Assembly: GCF_000317555.1 (NCBI RefSeq)
Contig: NC_020051.1
Span: 124,001-188,000 of the forward strand
Direction of reading: 5' to 3'
DNA from: Gloeocapsa sp. PCC 7428
GTDB taxonomy: Bacteria; Cyanobacteriota; Cyanobacteriia; Cyanobacteriales; Chroococcidiopsidaceae
DNA: 64,000 bases
In this document: positions 8,748 to 17,804 of the stretch, one piece after another
Numbering within the stretch: the stretch's first letter is position 1
How the letters are laid out: each line of letters opens with the position of its first letter
Notes under the pieces: model-generated
Databases searched by the model: none
Told to the model about the DNA's origin: nothing
What the model saw: the letters and a program-made list of their open reading frames with translations, nothing else
Made by a program: the position numbers and the translations under genes

Positions 8748-10337
8748 ATGAGCGTAACTAGACTTAAGCAAACCAATACCTCATCCACGGGAGAGACTAA
8801 CAAGAATGCTAAATCGGCTGTAGCTGGGGCAACTCAAATTACTACTACTCCAGCTAAATTAGAACGGCACAACGGTAAGACGGCGAAGCAAACAAAGCGC
8901 AAAAAGTTGGTTGAATCCGATGAACAACTGAATTCAATTGAGCAACCCGATCTATTGAGCCAATCCGATGCTGTCAATGGATCGATTCCAGCTAAGTCAG
9001 CATCTAACGATCTTGCCGCCAGTCAAGGAATGCACGTCATCTGCCAGCAAGAAGCGCTCGATTCGGCTTTAGCCTTTGTCAAAGCTGCCGTCCCAACTAA
9101 ACCCCTGCAACCCGTTCTAGCTAATATTCTGGCGATCGCTGACGAGCAGGAGAACAAGGTCAAGCTCATTGCCTCTGACATCAGCCTAACTCTGAGTGCT
9201 GCCTTTGAAGCGCACGTGCTACGGGGTGGGGCGATCGCCTTGCCTGCTGAAATTTTAGTAAGTGTTGTGGGTAAGTGTCCTACAGGTGAAACAACCCTGA
9301 TTCAATTGAACGCTACAGTCGCTGCCAAAAACCGCAAGACAAAATCAAAGGCTGAGACAGAGGCACAGGAAACTAACTCTAGCCCCGTCGTGCTATTGGA
9401 AGACAGTCAGGGGGGAGCGGTTGAAATCTATGGTATGGATGCAGGAGAGTTCCCAGAGATTTCAGTACCCACAACCAATTTGGTTTCTCTGCCTGCCAAA
9501 GCAGTCAAGGCTGGTTTGAAAGGAGTCATCTTTGCAGCAAGTACGGACGATTCTAAGAAAATCCTGACAGGCGTGCAGTGGTTACACAGTGCCGAACGAG
9601 GGCAGCTGCGCTGTACTGCAACCGACGGACACCAAGTCGCCCTGATTGCTCTGTCCACGAATGGGATCGGGCGAAAGCAGCGAGCTAAGTCCCACTTGAG
9701 CGATCAAACTTGCATCATTCCAGCCAAGACACTTAAAGAACTAACCCGCAACTTAGAGAAAATTGAAGTTGATGAGTGGCTGCGGTTTGCCTATGATGCC
9801 CCATCAAAGCGCGTTCTGTTTGAGTTTAGCGATAAAAAGCTCCAAAAAGAAATAATTTCTCAATGCTTGGAAGATACCTATCCGGATTGCCAAGCTTTGG
9901 TCGAGCGATATCAGTATCCCAAGCAAGTAGCAATCGAAACCAATGCCTTGCTCTCCAAACTCGATCGCCTTTCAGCTTTGGCAAGTAAGAAGGAGAACGC
10001 TGTCAAACTCCTGTTCGACAGCAGCACGCAAGAAATCTATCTCACGATTGAGCGGGATTACGGCAGAGGCACTCAAACTGTGTCTGCCACAATCCCTGAT
10101 GAGCTGGGAAAATTTGAGATTCAGTTCAATATCAACTACCTGATCGATGCTCTAAAGGCTTTAAGCAGTACGGCAGTGAATTTCACGATGGATCGACCCT
10201 ACACCCCTGTTAGCCTCAAGCCAGCTGGGGATTTAGAATTTCCCGAAATTGCTATCGACGCAACCTATTTTATCCTACCTCTCTACGATCTAGAAAAGGC
10301 GAAGCAAGAGTACAACGCCCAGTCAAATTCTGGTTGA
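8748..10337 (+). CDS. dnaN: DNA polymerase III sliding clamp (beta) homologue with N-terminal extension
   Basis: The protein has 529 residues, against about 370-390 for chromosomal DnaN. Residues 1-94 are a Ser/Thr/Lys-rich low-complexity extension. The clamp proper begins near Met95 (MHVICQQEALDSALAFVKAA) with the usual LANILAIAD and IALPAEIL segments. A short Lys/Thr/Glu-rich insertion lies in domain 1. Typical motifs follow: LRCTATDGHQVALI in domain 2 and an FNINYLIDAL-like segment in domain 3. The usual M-P-M-R/L C-terminal end is replaced by a divergent tail. Met95 could be an alternative start, but the extension has ordinary coding character. It is followed by dnaX and holA homologues, so the element probably brings its own clamp and loader. 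Confidence 0.92.
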   Translation: MSVTRLKQTNTSSTGETNKNAKSAVAGATQITTTPAKLERHNGKTAKQTKRKKLVESDEQLNSIEQPDLLSQSDAVNGSIPAKSASNDLAASQGMHVICQQEALDSALAFVKAAVPTKPLQPVLANILAIADEQENKVKLIASDISLTLSAAFEAHVLRGGAIALPAEILVSVVGKCPTGETTLIQLNATVAAKNRKTKSKAETEAQETNSSPVVLLEDSQGGAVEIYGMDAGEFPEISVPTTNLVSLPAKAVKAGLKGVIFAASTDDSKKILTGVQWLHSAERGQLRCTATDGHQVALIALSTNGIGRKQRAKSHLSDQTCIIPAKTLKELTRNLEKIEVDEWLRFAYDAPSKRVLFEFSDKKLQKEIISQCLEDTYPDCQALVERYQYPKQVAIETNALLSKLDRLSALASKKENAVKLLFDSSTQEIYLTIERDYGRGTQTVSATIPDELGKFEIQFNINYLIDALKALSSTAVNFTMDRPYTPVSLKPAGDLEFPEIAIDATYFILPLYDLEKAKQEYNAQSNSG

Positions 10338-10435
10338 TGCAAGGCGCTGATTTTTTCACCTGTGCTTGACCGTTCAGGCACAGGCTTCTGGCTATCCCCT
10401 ATCGGGGAGCAATTTACAATTTCACAACCAAAACT

Positions 10436-11836
10436 ATGAGCGCAGCCCTTCATTTAGCTTACAGACCTAAAACCCTTGAAGACCTTGTAGGACAACCCTA
10501 CGTCAAAGCAACTTTAGCTAATGCCATTACTAATAGACAAATTGCCCCAGCTTACTTATTTACGGGACCGAGAGGCACGGGGAAGACTAGCACTGCCCGC
10601 ATCTTTGCCAAGTCGTTAAACTGCCTAGAGAGCAAAAAGCCGACCATTAACCCTTGTGGTCAATGTCAATCTTGCCGTTCAATTGAGTCGAGCAGCAGCC
10701 TGGACGTGAGCGAAATTGATGCTGCGTCTCACAATGGCGTAGATGATGCGCGAGAGCTAGTTGAGCGTAGCAGTTTTGCACCTGTGGCAGGACGTTACCG
10801 AATTTTCATTCTCGATGAATGCCATCAGCTTACTACCCAGTCCCAAAATGCTCTGCTTAAATGCATTGAAGAACCTCCAGCTCACGTAGTGTTCGTGCTT
10901 TGCACTACCGAAGTTCATAAAGTTCTGCCTACCATTATCAGCCGCACTCAGCGATTTGAATTCCGCGCCCTCTCTATTGGGACTATTACAACGCAGTTAC
11001 GCAAAGTAGCTGTGAGTGAAGAAATTGCGATCGGTGACGATGCACTGTTGGCGATCGCCCGCATCGTTAATGGGGGACTTAGAGATGCCCTGCAATTGCT
11101 GTCTCAGGTGCGGTTGTTGGGTGAAGGCGTGACGGCAAACCAAGTAATTGAAATGGCAGGTGGAACCACCGAATCGGAACTGCTCGCGATCGTTGAGGCG
11201 ATCGCTGCTGGCAACACCTTACAACTCCTGCAAGCCGCCAGAGAACTAGTGGATGCAGGTAAAACGCCGACGCTGATTCTTAACAGCTTGCTGCAAACCT
11301 CTCGAGATTTGCTCGTTCTTCAATCTGCTCCTAAAGAGCAGAGCTTGCTAACAGGTGTAGTCAGTTACCATCAGCTCAAGTCACTAGCAGCCAAGTGGAG
11401 CTTCGACACGCTCAATCTAGTTTTGGTACAACTGCACAAAGCAGAACTCCAGCTCCGACAGTCCATCAACGCCGGAGTATGGCTGGAAGTTTGTTTGCTG
11501 AATTTGATGTCAGCTACGCAACAAGAGCCTCAGCCAATTTTCACAAAGCTGACGACTACAACCGCAGAACCTACGCTTAACGAAATTTGGCATTCTGCGA
11601 TCAATAGCGCTAAATCCAACAACCGGATGCTGCTGTCTAAAGCTACTCTCGTTAAGCTCAATGGCTCCAAAGCTATCTTGGAGGTAGCCCCAACCTACTT
11701 GGAGAAGTTTGAAGCTAACAAAGAGGCGATCGCCCGTCTGCTCCAGCGCGTGACCCAATACCCTAAACCCATTACAGTATTTGTTCGTACTGCTGCCAAT
11801 GCGAATGCTAGATCTCATCGGAGACTGAGCGCATGA
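10436..11836 (+). CDS. dnaX: DNA polymerase III clamp-loader subunit gamma/tau
   Basis: The 466-residue protein has the standard DnaX N-terminus: AYRPKTLEDLVGQ, Walker A GPRGTGKTS (K50), four zinc-binding cysteines (C63, C74, C77, C80), EIDAASHNGVDDAREL, Walker B ILDECHQL (D127, E128) and sensor segment ISRTQRFEF, with Thr in place of the usual Cys. The C-terminal part (after about residue 370) is short, so it matches a gamma-like form rather than a long tau; no polymerase-binding tail is obvious. The stop overlaps the next gene's ATG by four bases (ATGA), which indicates translational coupling with holA. Confidence 0.95.
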   Translation: MSAALHLAYRPKTLEDLVGQPYVKATLANAITNRQIAPAYLFTGPRGTGKTSTARIFAKSLNCLESKKPTINPCGQCQSCRSIESSSSLDVSEIDAASHNGVDDARELVERSSFAPVAGRYRIFILDECHQLTTQSQNALLKCIEEPPAHVVFVLCTTEVHKVLPTIISRTQRFEFRALSIGTITTQLRKVAVSEEIAIGDDALLAIARIVNGGLRDALQLLSQVRLLGEGVTANQVIEMAGGTTESELLAIVEAIAAGNTLQLLQAARELVDAGKTPTLILNSLLQTSRDLLVLQSAPKEQSLLTGVVSYHQLKSLAAKWSFDTLNLVLVQLHKAELQLRQSINAGVWLEVCLLNLMSATQQEPQPIFTKLTTTTAEPTLNEIWHSAINSAKSNNRMLLSKATLVKLNGSKAILEVAPTYLEKFEANKEAIARLLQRVTQYPKPITVFVRTAANANARSHRRLSA

Positions 11837-12795
11837 CAGTGCTGTTGTTAATTGGAGAGGACGAGTATGCTATCAGTCAACAGCTTGCCGCCCTCAAGCG
11901 CCAGCTCGATCCCAACTGGCTGACATTTAACTATCACGCCTTCAGCCCGACGCAACTTGACGAAGCCTTAAATACCGCTCGCACGCCAGCCGTCGCCGAT
12001 CGTTTAAAGGTGGTGGTAGTCAAAGACTGCAACTTCAATTCTGTCACTCAATTTGGGGAATGGCAGTTCGAGCTATTGCAGTGCCTTCCCCACTTACCAC
12101 CAAACACCAATCTAGTATTCACCGCCGCCTCGTTAGATAAACGGCTGAAAATTGCTAAATTTCTACTCAAACACGGGCAGTTGACAGAATATCCCTTGCT
12201 CCCGCCTTGGCGCACCGATCTAATCGCTCAATCGATTGCAGCGCGATCCAAAGCTATGAAGCTGTCGCTGTCTAAGTCAGTCGTCACCTACTTGGCTGTT
12301 GCGATCGGTAACGACTCCGCTAGGGTAGCATCAGAGCTAAACAAGCTAAGGGTCTACGCTCAAGGCAAATCCCTGAGTCAATCGGAAGTAGAGGCTTTAG
12401 TCCCCTGCCATACTCAAACCAGTTTCCAATTGGCAGAAGCAGCCAGATGTGGCGACTCAACTAGGGTCGTCCAATTGACTCACGATCTTTTGTCTCGTGC
12501 TGAAGTACCGCTGGCGATCGTTGCTACGCTCCAGACCCAATTTCTGACTTGGTTATGGGTGAAAAGTGTGCTCAAAGACCGAGTGCAGCGGAAAGATGTA
12601 GAAATTGCCCAATTATGTGGAATTGGCAATCCCAATCGGCTCTATTACCTGAAAAAGGATGTTGCAGCCGCCTCTATCAAAGCCTTGGCTACTGCTGTGA
12701 TTTGGTTGTTTGAACTGGAGGTTGAACTAAAACAGGGTGCAAGCACAAAAGTCATGCTGCCAGCTTTTCTCAAAGTAGCTCGATTGTTCAATTGA
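11833..12795 (+). CDS. holA: DNA polymerase III clamp-loader subunit delta
   Basis: The 320-residue protein matches the delta-subunit layout: LLIGEDEYAISQQLAALKRQL at the start, LVFTAASLDKRLKIAKFL near residue 100, and a C-terminal helical domain ending LPAFLKVARLF. Its start overlaps the dnaX stop, so the two are almost certainly cotranslated. Delta opens the beta clamp during loading. With dnaN and dnaX this supplies clamp, motor and wrench; delta prime (holB) and the replicative polymerase alpha subunit are not in the window and may come from the host or from elsewhere on the element. Confidence 0.9.
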   Translation: MTVLLLIGEDEYAISQQLAALKRQLDPNWLTFNYHAFSPTQLDEALNTARTPAVADRLKVVVVKDCNFNSVTQFGEWQFELLQCLPHLPPNTNLVFTAASLDKRLKIAKFLLKHGQLTEYPLLPPWRTDLIAQSIAARSKAMKLSLSKSVVTYLAVAIGNDSARVASELNKLRVYAQGKSLSQSEVEALVPCHTQTSFQLAEAARCGDSTRVVQLTHDLLSRAEVPLAIVATLQTQFLTWLWVKSVLKDRVQRKDVEIAQLCGIGNPNRLYYLKKDVAAASIKALATAVIWLFELEVELKQGASTKVMLPAFLKVARLFN

Positions 12796-12819
12796 CGCTC
12801 CCCTTGTTTCAGTTATTTC

Positions 12820-12852
12820 GCCCACAACGTTCACAACATAGACATTGTGGGC
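12820..12852 (+). terminator. Hairpin after the clamp-loader genes
   Basis: Arms GCCCACAA (12820-12827) and TTGTGGGC (12845-12852) are perfectly complementary around a 17-base loop, 24 bases after the holA stop. The run after it (ATTTATACTTTG) is only partly T-rich, so a weak terminator or an mRNA-stabilising hairpin are both possible. Confidence 0.45.
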
Positions 12853-13011
12853 ATTTATACTTTGTTTATGATTGTCACAGCGATATCTGGAGTTTCTTTA
12901 GGAGATAATTAGTTAGCATTTGTTCAAAGGGTACTTCTTAACAGTTGCCCAAAGTCGTGTTTCCTCCCAGGGCGAATCAGCCGCTGGGTTTTCACACTCC
13001 CATTTTTTTTT

Positions 13012-13641
13012 ATGATTCAAACCCTTCAAGCCATTGATATTACGTTACACGACTTAAGGACTAAATTCAGCCTTACCCAAACTGAAGATGAACAGTTTTT
13101 CCGTGAATGGCAAGATGATTTACCGGAGATCGCAGAAGAAGAAAAGCGATCACTTGACCGGGTAAAGAGCAACTATCGCAACTTAATTGAATACCCACCC
13201 CTACTAGAAGATGCGGTCAAGATGGTGGTTCTATCTCCATTGCTTGACTTAGCGGGGTTTTATCAATCCCCATTTAGAATTGAGACAGAAACATCAATCT
13301 TACTTACCGCTGAAGATGAAGGGATTGTCGTCAAGGGTCGTATTGACGTCCTAGTGCTGAACGACCAGCTGTGGATACTGGTCATTGAGTCCAAAAAAGC
13401 AGAATTCTCTCTAGAGGCTGCTAGAGCGCAGGCACTAGCCTATATGTTAGCGTCTCCAAAGGTAGATAAACCGACCTTTGGGTTAATCACAAATGGCGGT
13501 AGTTTCGTTTTCCTGAAGCTAACTCGTTCTGGTACACCACAGTACGCTTTGTCAAGGGTGTTTTCAATTCTCAGTCCTGGGAATGAGTTGTACAGTGTTT
13601 TGAGCATAATGATGCGACTTGGTGCCGCAATCCAGAATTGA
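13012..13641 (+). CDS. PD-(D/E)XK nuclease-like protein (HsdR N-terminal type)
   Basis: The 209-residue protein resembles the N-terminal nuclease domain of type I restriction R subunits, found as stand-alone proteins in many cyanobacteria. Candidate catalytic residues are D112 in KGRIDVLVL and E126/K128 in ILVIESKKAEF, followed by QALAYML, matching the D...ExK...QxxxY pattern. No helicase or specificity subunit is fused or adjacent, so a restriction role is uncertain. The start is the ATG at 13012 after a T-rich run without a clear ribosome-binding site. The MrfA-like helicase follows 115 bp downstream on the same strand, which could mean a nuclease-helicase pair. Confidence 0.65.
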   Translation: MIQTLQAIDITLHDLRTKFSLTQTEDEQFFREWQDDLPEIAEEEKRSLDRVKSNYRNLIEYPPLLEDAVKMVVLSPLLDLAGFYQSPFRIETETSILLTAEDEGIVVKGRIDVLVLNDQLWILVIESKKAEFSLEAARAQALAYMLASPKVDKPTFGLITNGGSFVFLKLTRSGTPQYALSRVFSILSPGNELYSVLSIMMRLGAAIQN

Positions 13642-13714
13642 CAAGCGATCGCACCATCCACCACCAAAGGCGCATTTCGCTGTTGCGGAGTCAGTTGGAC
13701 TAACTCCCCCTTAT

Positions 13715-13756
13715 GGGGATTTTTTTAGTAGTTAAAGAAAATGCTAAAAAATCCCC
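13715..13756 (+). promoter_or_regulatory. Hairpin ending at the helicase start codon
   Basis: GGGGATTTTTTTAG (13715-13728) pairs with CTAAAAAATCCCC (13744-13756) around a 15-base loop, with one bulged T. The second arm ends at the base before the ATG at 13757, where the ribosome-binding site should be. The first arm's T run also follows a short CCCC/GGGG stem that could terminate the upstream gene. Confidence 0.5.
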
Positions 13757-16363
13757 ATGTCAACACCTAACTATGGCGCTCTGCTTCAGAGCTTTTGGAC
13801 TCCTGCCACCCAACCCATTCCAGAAAATTCAAGCTTATCCCAAACAACAGAACCAGCAGATATTGCTGAATTTCTAGGCGACGATCTACTTTGGCAGACC
13901 ACCACAAAAGCTCAAGAACCCACTCTGCGAGACATTCCAGGCGACTTGCCTCCTGAACTGACAAACGCCCTCCACGAGCAGGGAATCAATCGGCTTTACT
14001 CGCATCAACTCAAAGCCCTGCAAGCAATTCGAGCTGGGAAAAGCTTAATTTTGACTTCCCCAACCGCCAGCGGTAAAACCTTGAGTATTTATCCTGGCAT
14101 GATTGAGGGTTGCATGCAAGGACATCGAGCATTGGTGTTTTATGGGTTTAAAGCATTAGCAGCAGACCAGTACAATAAGGTTTCTAGCCTTCTAGCTAAA
14201 ATCCCTCAGAAAGTCAGACCCAGGCTGGGAATGATTACGGGCGATGTCAAAGAGCAAGACAAGCGAGCGGAGATTTTAGCTAGCAACCCTCATATCTTGG
14301 CAGTTACGCCAGAGCTAATTCATTTCCAACTACGGCAAGCTTGGAAATCAGAAGGATGGGCAGGTTTTTACAGCAAGCTGAGGTATATTGCATTTGATGA
14401 AGCTCATACTCTTTCAGGCAGCTATGGGGCGAATATGGCGTGGCTCATTCGTCGCATCAAACTAGCAGTAGATCGCTACGGCGGAGACTCGAAGCAGCTG
14501 CAATTCATTTTCTTGAGTGCAACTTGCGGCAACCCCCGTCAGCTTGCCCAAAAGCTTTCTGCCCTGAAGCCAACTAAACGCGACCTCAAACCCATTATTT
14601 GGATTCGCAAGAGCGGAGCAGCAGTCCCTCCCAAGCGAATTGTAGTAACTCACCCCAGTCACAATCTTACTGCTGACACCGCTCGGATTATTCAATTCTT
14701 GCTGTCACAGGGTAAGTCGGGGATCGCGTTTTGTAATTCGCGCAGAAGCGTGCGAGAGCTAACGGGTTTGCTGAAATCTGCTAAGGTGTCTGCATTCTAT
14801 AGCGGCATCACGCCAGAACGTAGAGCTGAGGTGGTAGAGCAACTTCAAGCTGGAACTATCCAATGGATTGTTGCCACAGATGCCCTCGAAGCTGGAATCG
14901 ACCTACCTGAATTAGAGTGCTGCGTACTTCGGGGTTGGCCTGGGTCAAAAAAATCTTATCAGCAACGAGCGGGCAGAGCTGGACGACAAGCGCCTGGATT
15001 GACGGTGCTAATTCTCAATGCCCTCAACCCTATCGACCTTTATGTGGCAGAACACCCTGAAATGCTGGTATCTGGGGAAGCAGAAGAAGTGTCTTTCAAT
15101 GACGAGTATCCCATCTTTGCCGCCAAGCACCTCATGTGTGCGGCAGCAGAAACAGGCATTCCCACAGACAAGATTAAGCACTACTTTGGCAGTGCTGCGG
15201 TTGAAGTCGCGAAACTGCTCCTGTCACAGGGACATCTCAACAAAGGTAGGAATGGGCTATGGACGAAAGGCAACCCTCATATTGACATTAATTTTCGCGG
15301 CGGAGCTACTCAAAGCACGATAAAGTTGGTAGATGCCGAATCAGGGGAAGAACTGGAGGAAGTCTCTCTTGACATTGCCTATCGAGAGGTTCACCCTAGA
15401 GCAATCTACAAACGACAAGATATTGATGGAAAAATGCTCGCATACAATTGCATATCTTTGGATTTGCAAGGTCGGCGGGCAATCTTGAAGCAGGCGGCAG
15501 ATAACTCCTTATATACAGTTGCTAACACCGAATTTGAAACTAGCAGCATCAAACTCCTAACCGATCCAGTGCAAGTTCCCTTGCTCTTGCCCCAAGAACT
15601 ACACGAATGCGATCGCGAACAAAAGAAAGAATTTACCCCTGCGATGAAGCTGGAACTCAGCTTTGGACAAGTCAGCTACATCACCAGTGGCTATAGCTTG
15701 ATGAATCAAATCTACGAGCAAACTTGCTTAAACAAGCGATGCCTGAGCTACAAAGAGCCGCTGCCAGGGAAACGTCAATGCCCATCTTGCGGCAAGGCAA
15801 CTCGTAAAGCCATTATTACTGAGACGTTGGCAGAAGAAAACTTTGAGCAGCCTTACCGAGTGCAGTTCTCTACACCAATGGTGAAAGTGATTTTGAATCA
15901 ACAAGCCCAGGCTGCGATCGAACAAGTTGCTAAAGCCACTCGCCTTAGCTTGAGCCGTACTGGGCTACCCATTCCACCAGGCTATCAACAACTTTGGGAG
16001 CATCCCAGTAATTTGATTGCGTTGCACAGTTTCGGGCATCAAATCATGCAGGCATTGCAACTGGTTGTACGGGCTGACCCCAAAGAAGTGAATTTTGCCA
16101 CTTCCAAAGAACTGGGAGAAACTTCCATCTATGTGGGCTATTTCTACGATGAGGCGGACGGTGGTAATGGTGCTTCAGAAGCTGTGTTCAAGCAATTGCC
16201 TGAACTTGCTCGTGCGGCAGCTGCGATCGCCCGCAGCTGCGATTGCTCAACTGGATGTGCCAAGTGCCTGATCCAACATGGTTGTCCGGATGGTAACACT
16301 GCATTGCTCAAGCAGTTGGGGTTAGTTTTGCTGGAGGCGATCGCCCCTCCTAGCCCTAACTAG
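13757..16363 (+). CDS. DEAD/DEAH-box helicase with DUF1998 domain, MrfA/YprA-like
   Basis: The 868-residue protein has SF2 motifs: TSPTASGKTL (Walker A, about 100), FDEAHTL (DEAH box), LSATC (motif III), ATDALEAGIDLP and QQRAGRAGRQ (motifs V and VI). The C-terminal DUF1998 part ends with a cysteine cluster, CDCSTGCAKCLIQHGC, as in MrfA, where four cysteines bind zinc. A second likely zinc knuckle is CLNKRC...CPSCGK near residues 655-680. MrfA unwinds DNA in repair of mitomycin-type damage, together with the exonuclease MrfB; no MrfB homologue is evident here, but a PD-(D/E)XK-like protein lies just upstream. Repair or defence are both possible. The start follows a hairpin and has no visible Shine-Dalgarno. 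Confidence 0.85.
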   Translation: MSTPNYGALLQSFWTPATQPIPENSSLSQTTEPADIAEFLGDDLLWQTTTKAQEPTLRDIPGDLPPELTNALHEQGINRLYSHQLKALQAIRAGKSLILTSPTASGKTLSIYPGMIEGCMQGHRALVFYGFKALAADQYNKVSSLLAKIPQKVRPRLGMITGDVKEQDKRAEILASNPHILAVTPELIHFQLRQAWKSEGWAGFYSKLRYIAFDEAHTLSGSYGANMAWLIRRIKLAVDRYGGDSKQLQFIFLSATCGNPRQLAQKLSALKPTKRDLKPIIWIRKSGAAVPPKRIVVTHPSHNLTADTARIIQFLLSQGKSGIAFCNSRRSVRELTGLLKSAKVSAFYSGITPERRAEVVEQLQAGTIQWIVATDALEAGIDLPELECCVLRGWPGSKKSYQQRAGRAGRQAPGLTVLILNALNPIDLYVAEHPEMLVSGEAEEVSFNDEYPIFAAKHLMCAAAETGIPTDKIKHYFGSAAVEVAKLLLSQGHLNKGRNGLWTKGNPHIDINFRGGATQSTIKLVDAESGEELEEVSLDIAYREVHPRAIYKRQDIDGKMLAYNCISLDLQGRRAILKQAADNSLYTVANTEFETSSIKLLTDPVQVPLLLPQELHECDREQKKEFTPAMKLELSFGQVSYITSGYSLMNQIYEQTCLNKRCLSYKEPLPGKRQCPSCGKATRKAIITETLAEENFEQPYRVQFSTPMVKVILNQQAQAAIEQVAKATRLSLSRTGLPIPPGYQQLWEHPSNLIALHSFGHQIMQALQLVVRADPKEVNFATSKELGETSIYVGYFYDEADGGNGASEAVFKQLPELARAAAAIARSCDCSTGCAKCLIQHGCPDGNTALLKQLGLVLLEAIAPPSPN

Positions 16364-16587
16364 CATTGGTGGAAGTTCCGCTACTGCTGCTTACTTACTT
16401 ATTAGGAGTGAAAGGAAGCTGTTACTACAGATACTTGTTGAACTGCTGATCTCTACATCATTTTCGTTCGCTACTCTACCTGAATCATCGAATCACAACC
16501 CTTTGTTAAGCGTTACGACAGAGGTCAAGACCATCACAAAGGGCATCGATGCGAATTATTAAATCATCGGCATTAGGAGGTTTCAAG

Positions 16588-17025
16588 ATGTCTGCAATCC
16601 AAGACTTTCTGACATTTGTTATCGAATTTATCGCTATGTTTTCGTTTCTAGCTATGGTTGTAGATTACATCGTAAGACCCTATCATACAACGCTACCCAT
16701 GCAGCCACGCTTAAAAACAGACTGCTGCCAAAGTATTTGTTGTGATGCTAACTTTACTAAAGCAGGCGTTGATCCACAGCCGCAAATTGCCACATTGGAC
16801 TGGCTTTTATCGCAAATTACCTTAGTAGATGAGATTGCTGATGCGCGTGACAAAGACGTTATCGAACTAGCAAAAGTTCGGGCGATCTCACTCGTAAAGC
16901 CGCCCCGACTTGATTATGCGGCTATGACCGTTCAAGAATTGAGAAGTTTAGCTAGAGGCAAGGTTAGAGGATTTATGCAAATGAAGAAAGCCCAACTAAT
17001 TGAGGCACTCGCTGCCACTGCGTAA
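16588..17025 (+). CDS. Membrane protein with C-terminal SAP/Rho-N-like domain
   Basis: The 145-residue protein starts at the ATG at 16588, set by a strong ribosome-binding site (AGGAGG, seven bases upstream), not at the longer frame start at 16549. Residues about 5-30 form one hydrophobic segment (FLTFVIEFIAMFSFLAMVVD). A short Cys-containing linker follows. The last 35 residues (MTVQELRSLARGKVRGFMQM, then KKAQLIEALAA) look like a Rho N-terminal or SAP-type helix-extended-loop-helix that binds nucleic acid. A membrane-anchored nucleic-acid-binding protein is the plain reading; its function is unknown. Confidence 0.7.
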   Translation: MSAIQDFLTFVIEFIAMFSFLAMVVDYIVRPYHTTLPMQPRLKTDCCQSICCDANFTKAGVDPQPQIATLDWLLSQITLVDEIADARDKDVIELAKVRAISLVKPPRLDYAAMTVQELRSLARGKVRGFMQMKKAQLIEALAATA

Positions 17026-17195
17026 AAATTGTCCCTTGCACTGTAATTAACAGTAAATGGTTAGCTCCTACATTTAAGTTTAAAAGAAAGGCAAGTACCT
17101 AGACACAAACACCGCGTTCTCATTCCAGCCCTAAGGTAAAAGCTTAAGAAGTAGGGATACAAGCGCGGTTCAGCTAACATGGAGGAAAGACAAAT

Positions 17196-17384
17196 TTGCC
17201 GACAGTAGAACAAGCTTTCGCCTGCATGCGAGTGTGTCAAATGCTCTCAAACAGCTACCGAGCTATTTATGTATTTCGATATGACACAAGGAGACAAATT
17301 GTGTACATCCAAGCAGGCACCGAAGTACAAACTGACGAAATTGAAGTAGAAATTCCTCAAGGCGGACTTTGGAGATTCATCTGA
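17196..17384 (+). CDS. Small cyanobacterial protein, DUF6888-like, TTG start
   Basis: The 62-residue protein uses a TTG start at 17196, supported by GGAGG at 17181-17185. It begins PTVEQAFACMRVCQMLSNSY and ends PQGGLWRFI. From memory it resembles the family NCBI calls DUF6888, which occurs next to DUF6887 in cyanobacteria; the number is uncertain. Its TGA overlaps the next ATG by one base, so the pair is translationally coupled. The two-gene layout is like that of toxin-antitoxin modules, but no toxin motif is visible. Confidence 0.6.
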   Translation: MPTVEQAFACMRVCQMLSNSYRAIYVFRYDTRRQIVYIQAGTEVQTDEIEVEIPQGGLWRFI

Positions 17385-17611
17385 TGACAAAACCAAACTT
17401 TAAAGAAATGAGCCGCGCTGACCTCAGAACTTATGTGACAGATCATCGAGATGATGAAGAAGCATGGGATGCTTTTTTTGCAAAGATAGAACAGGAGAGA
17501 AGCCCTGATACCAAGTGGTATCCAGCACCTTTAGATGAGGAGAGCATCAGGATCGGGGAAGAAGCCATTCGCCAGAAAATTCAGGAAATCGAAAATAGGA
17601 GATCGCGCTAA
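17384..17611 (+). CDS. Small cyanobacterial protein, DUF6887-like
   Basis: The 75-residue protein starts at the ATG at 17384, which shares its A with the TGA of the preceding gene. It begins MTKPNFKEMSRADLRTYV, followed by a helical, acidic HRDDEEAWDAFFAKIEQE segment and a WYPAPLDEE turn. It resembles the cyanobacterial family partnered with DUF6888 (DUF6887 from memory, moderate certainty). Role unknown; the pair is followed by a strong terminator, so it is a self-contained two-gene unit. Confidence 0.6.
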   Translation: MTKPNFKEMSRADLRTYVTDHRDDEEAWDAFFAKIEQERSPDTKWYPAPLDEESIRIGEEAIRQKIQEIENRRSR

Positions 17612-17709
17612 AAACGAAAACTAGATGAGAACAGCAGAGATGATTGTATCAAGCACTCTATCTGCTTGCTAAGTTATTTACTACTTAATGATGCTACTTG
17701 TTAACTTAC

Positions 17710-17741
17710 TAGCTGGAAATTGAATTTCCAGCTAGCTTTTT
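17710..17741 (+). terminator. Rho-independent terminator of the small gene pair
   Basis: TAGCTGGAAAT (17710-17720) and ATTTCCAGCTA (17724-17734) are perfect complements with a three-base loop, followed by GCTTTTTAATTTT. Confidence 0.85.
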
Positions 17742-17804
17742 AATTTTCTAGTTTGTAGCCGCAGCTACCGCTCTTGGGATGGACCGTTTAAGATCAGCCC
17801 ATTA

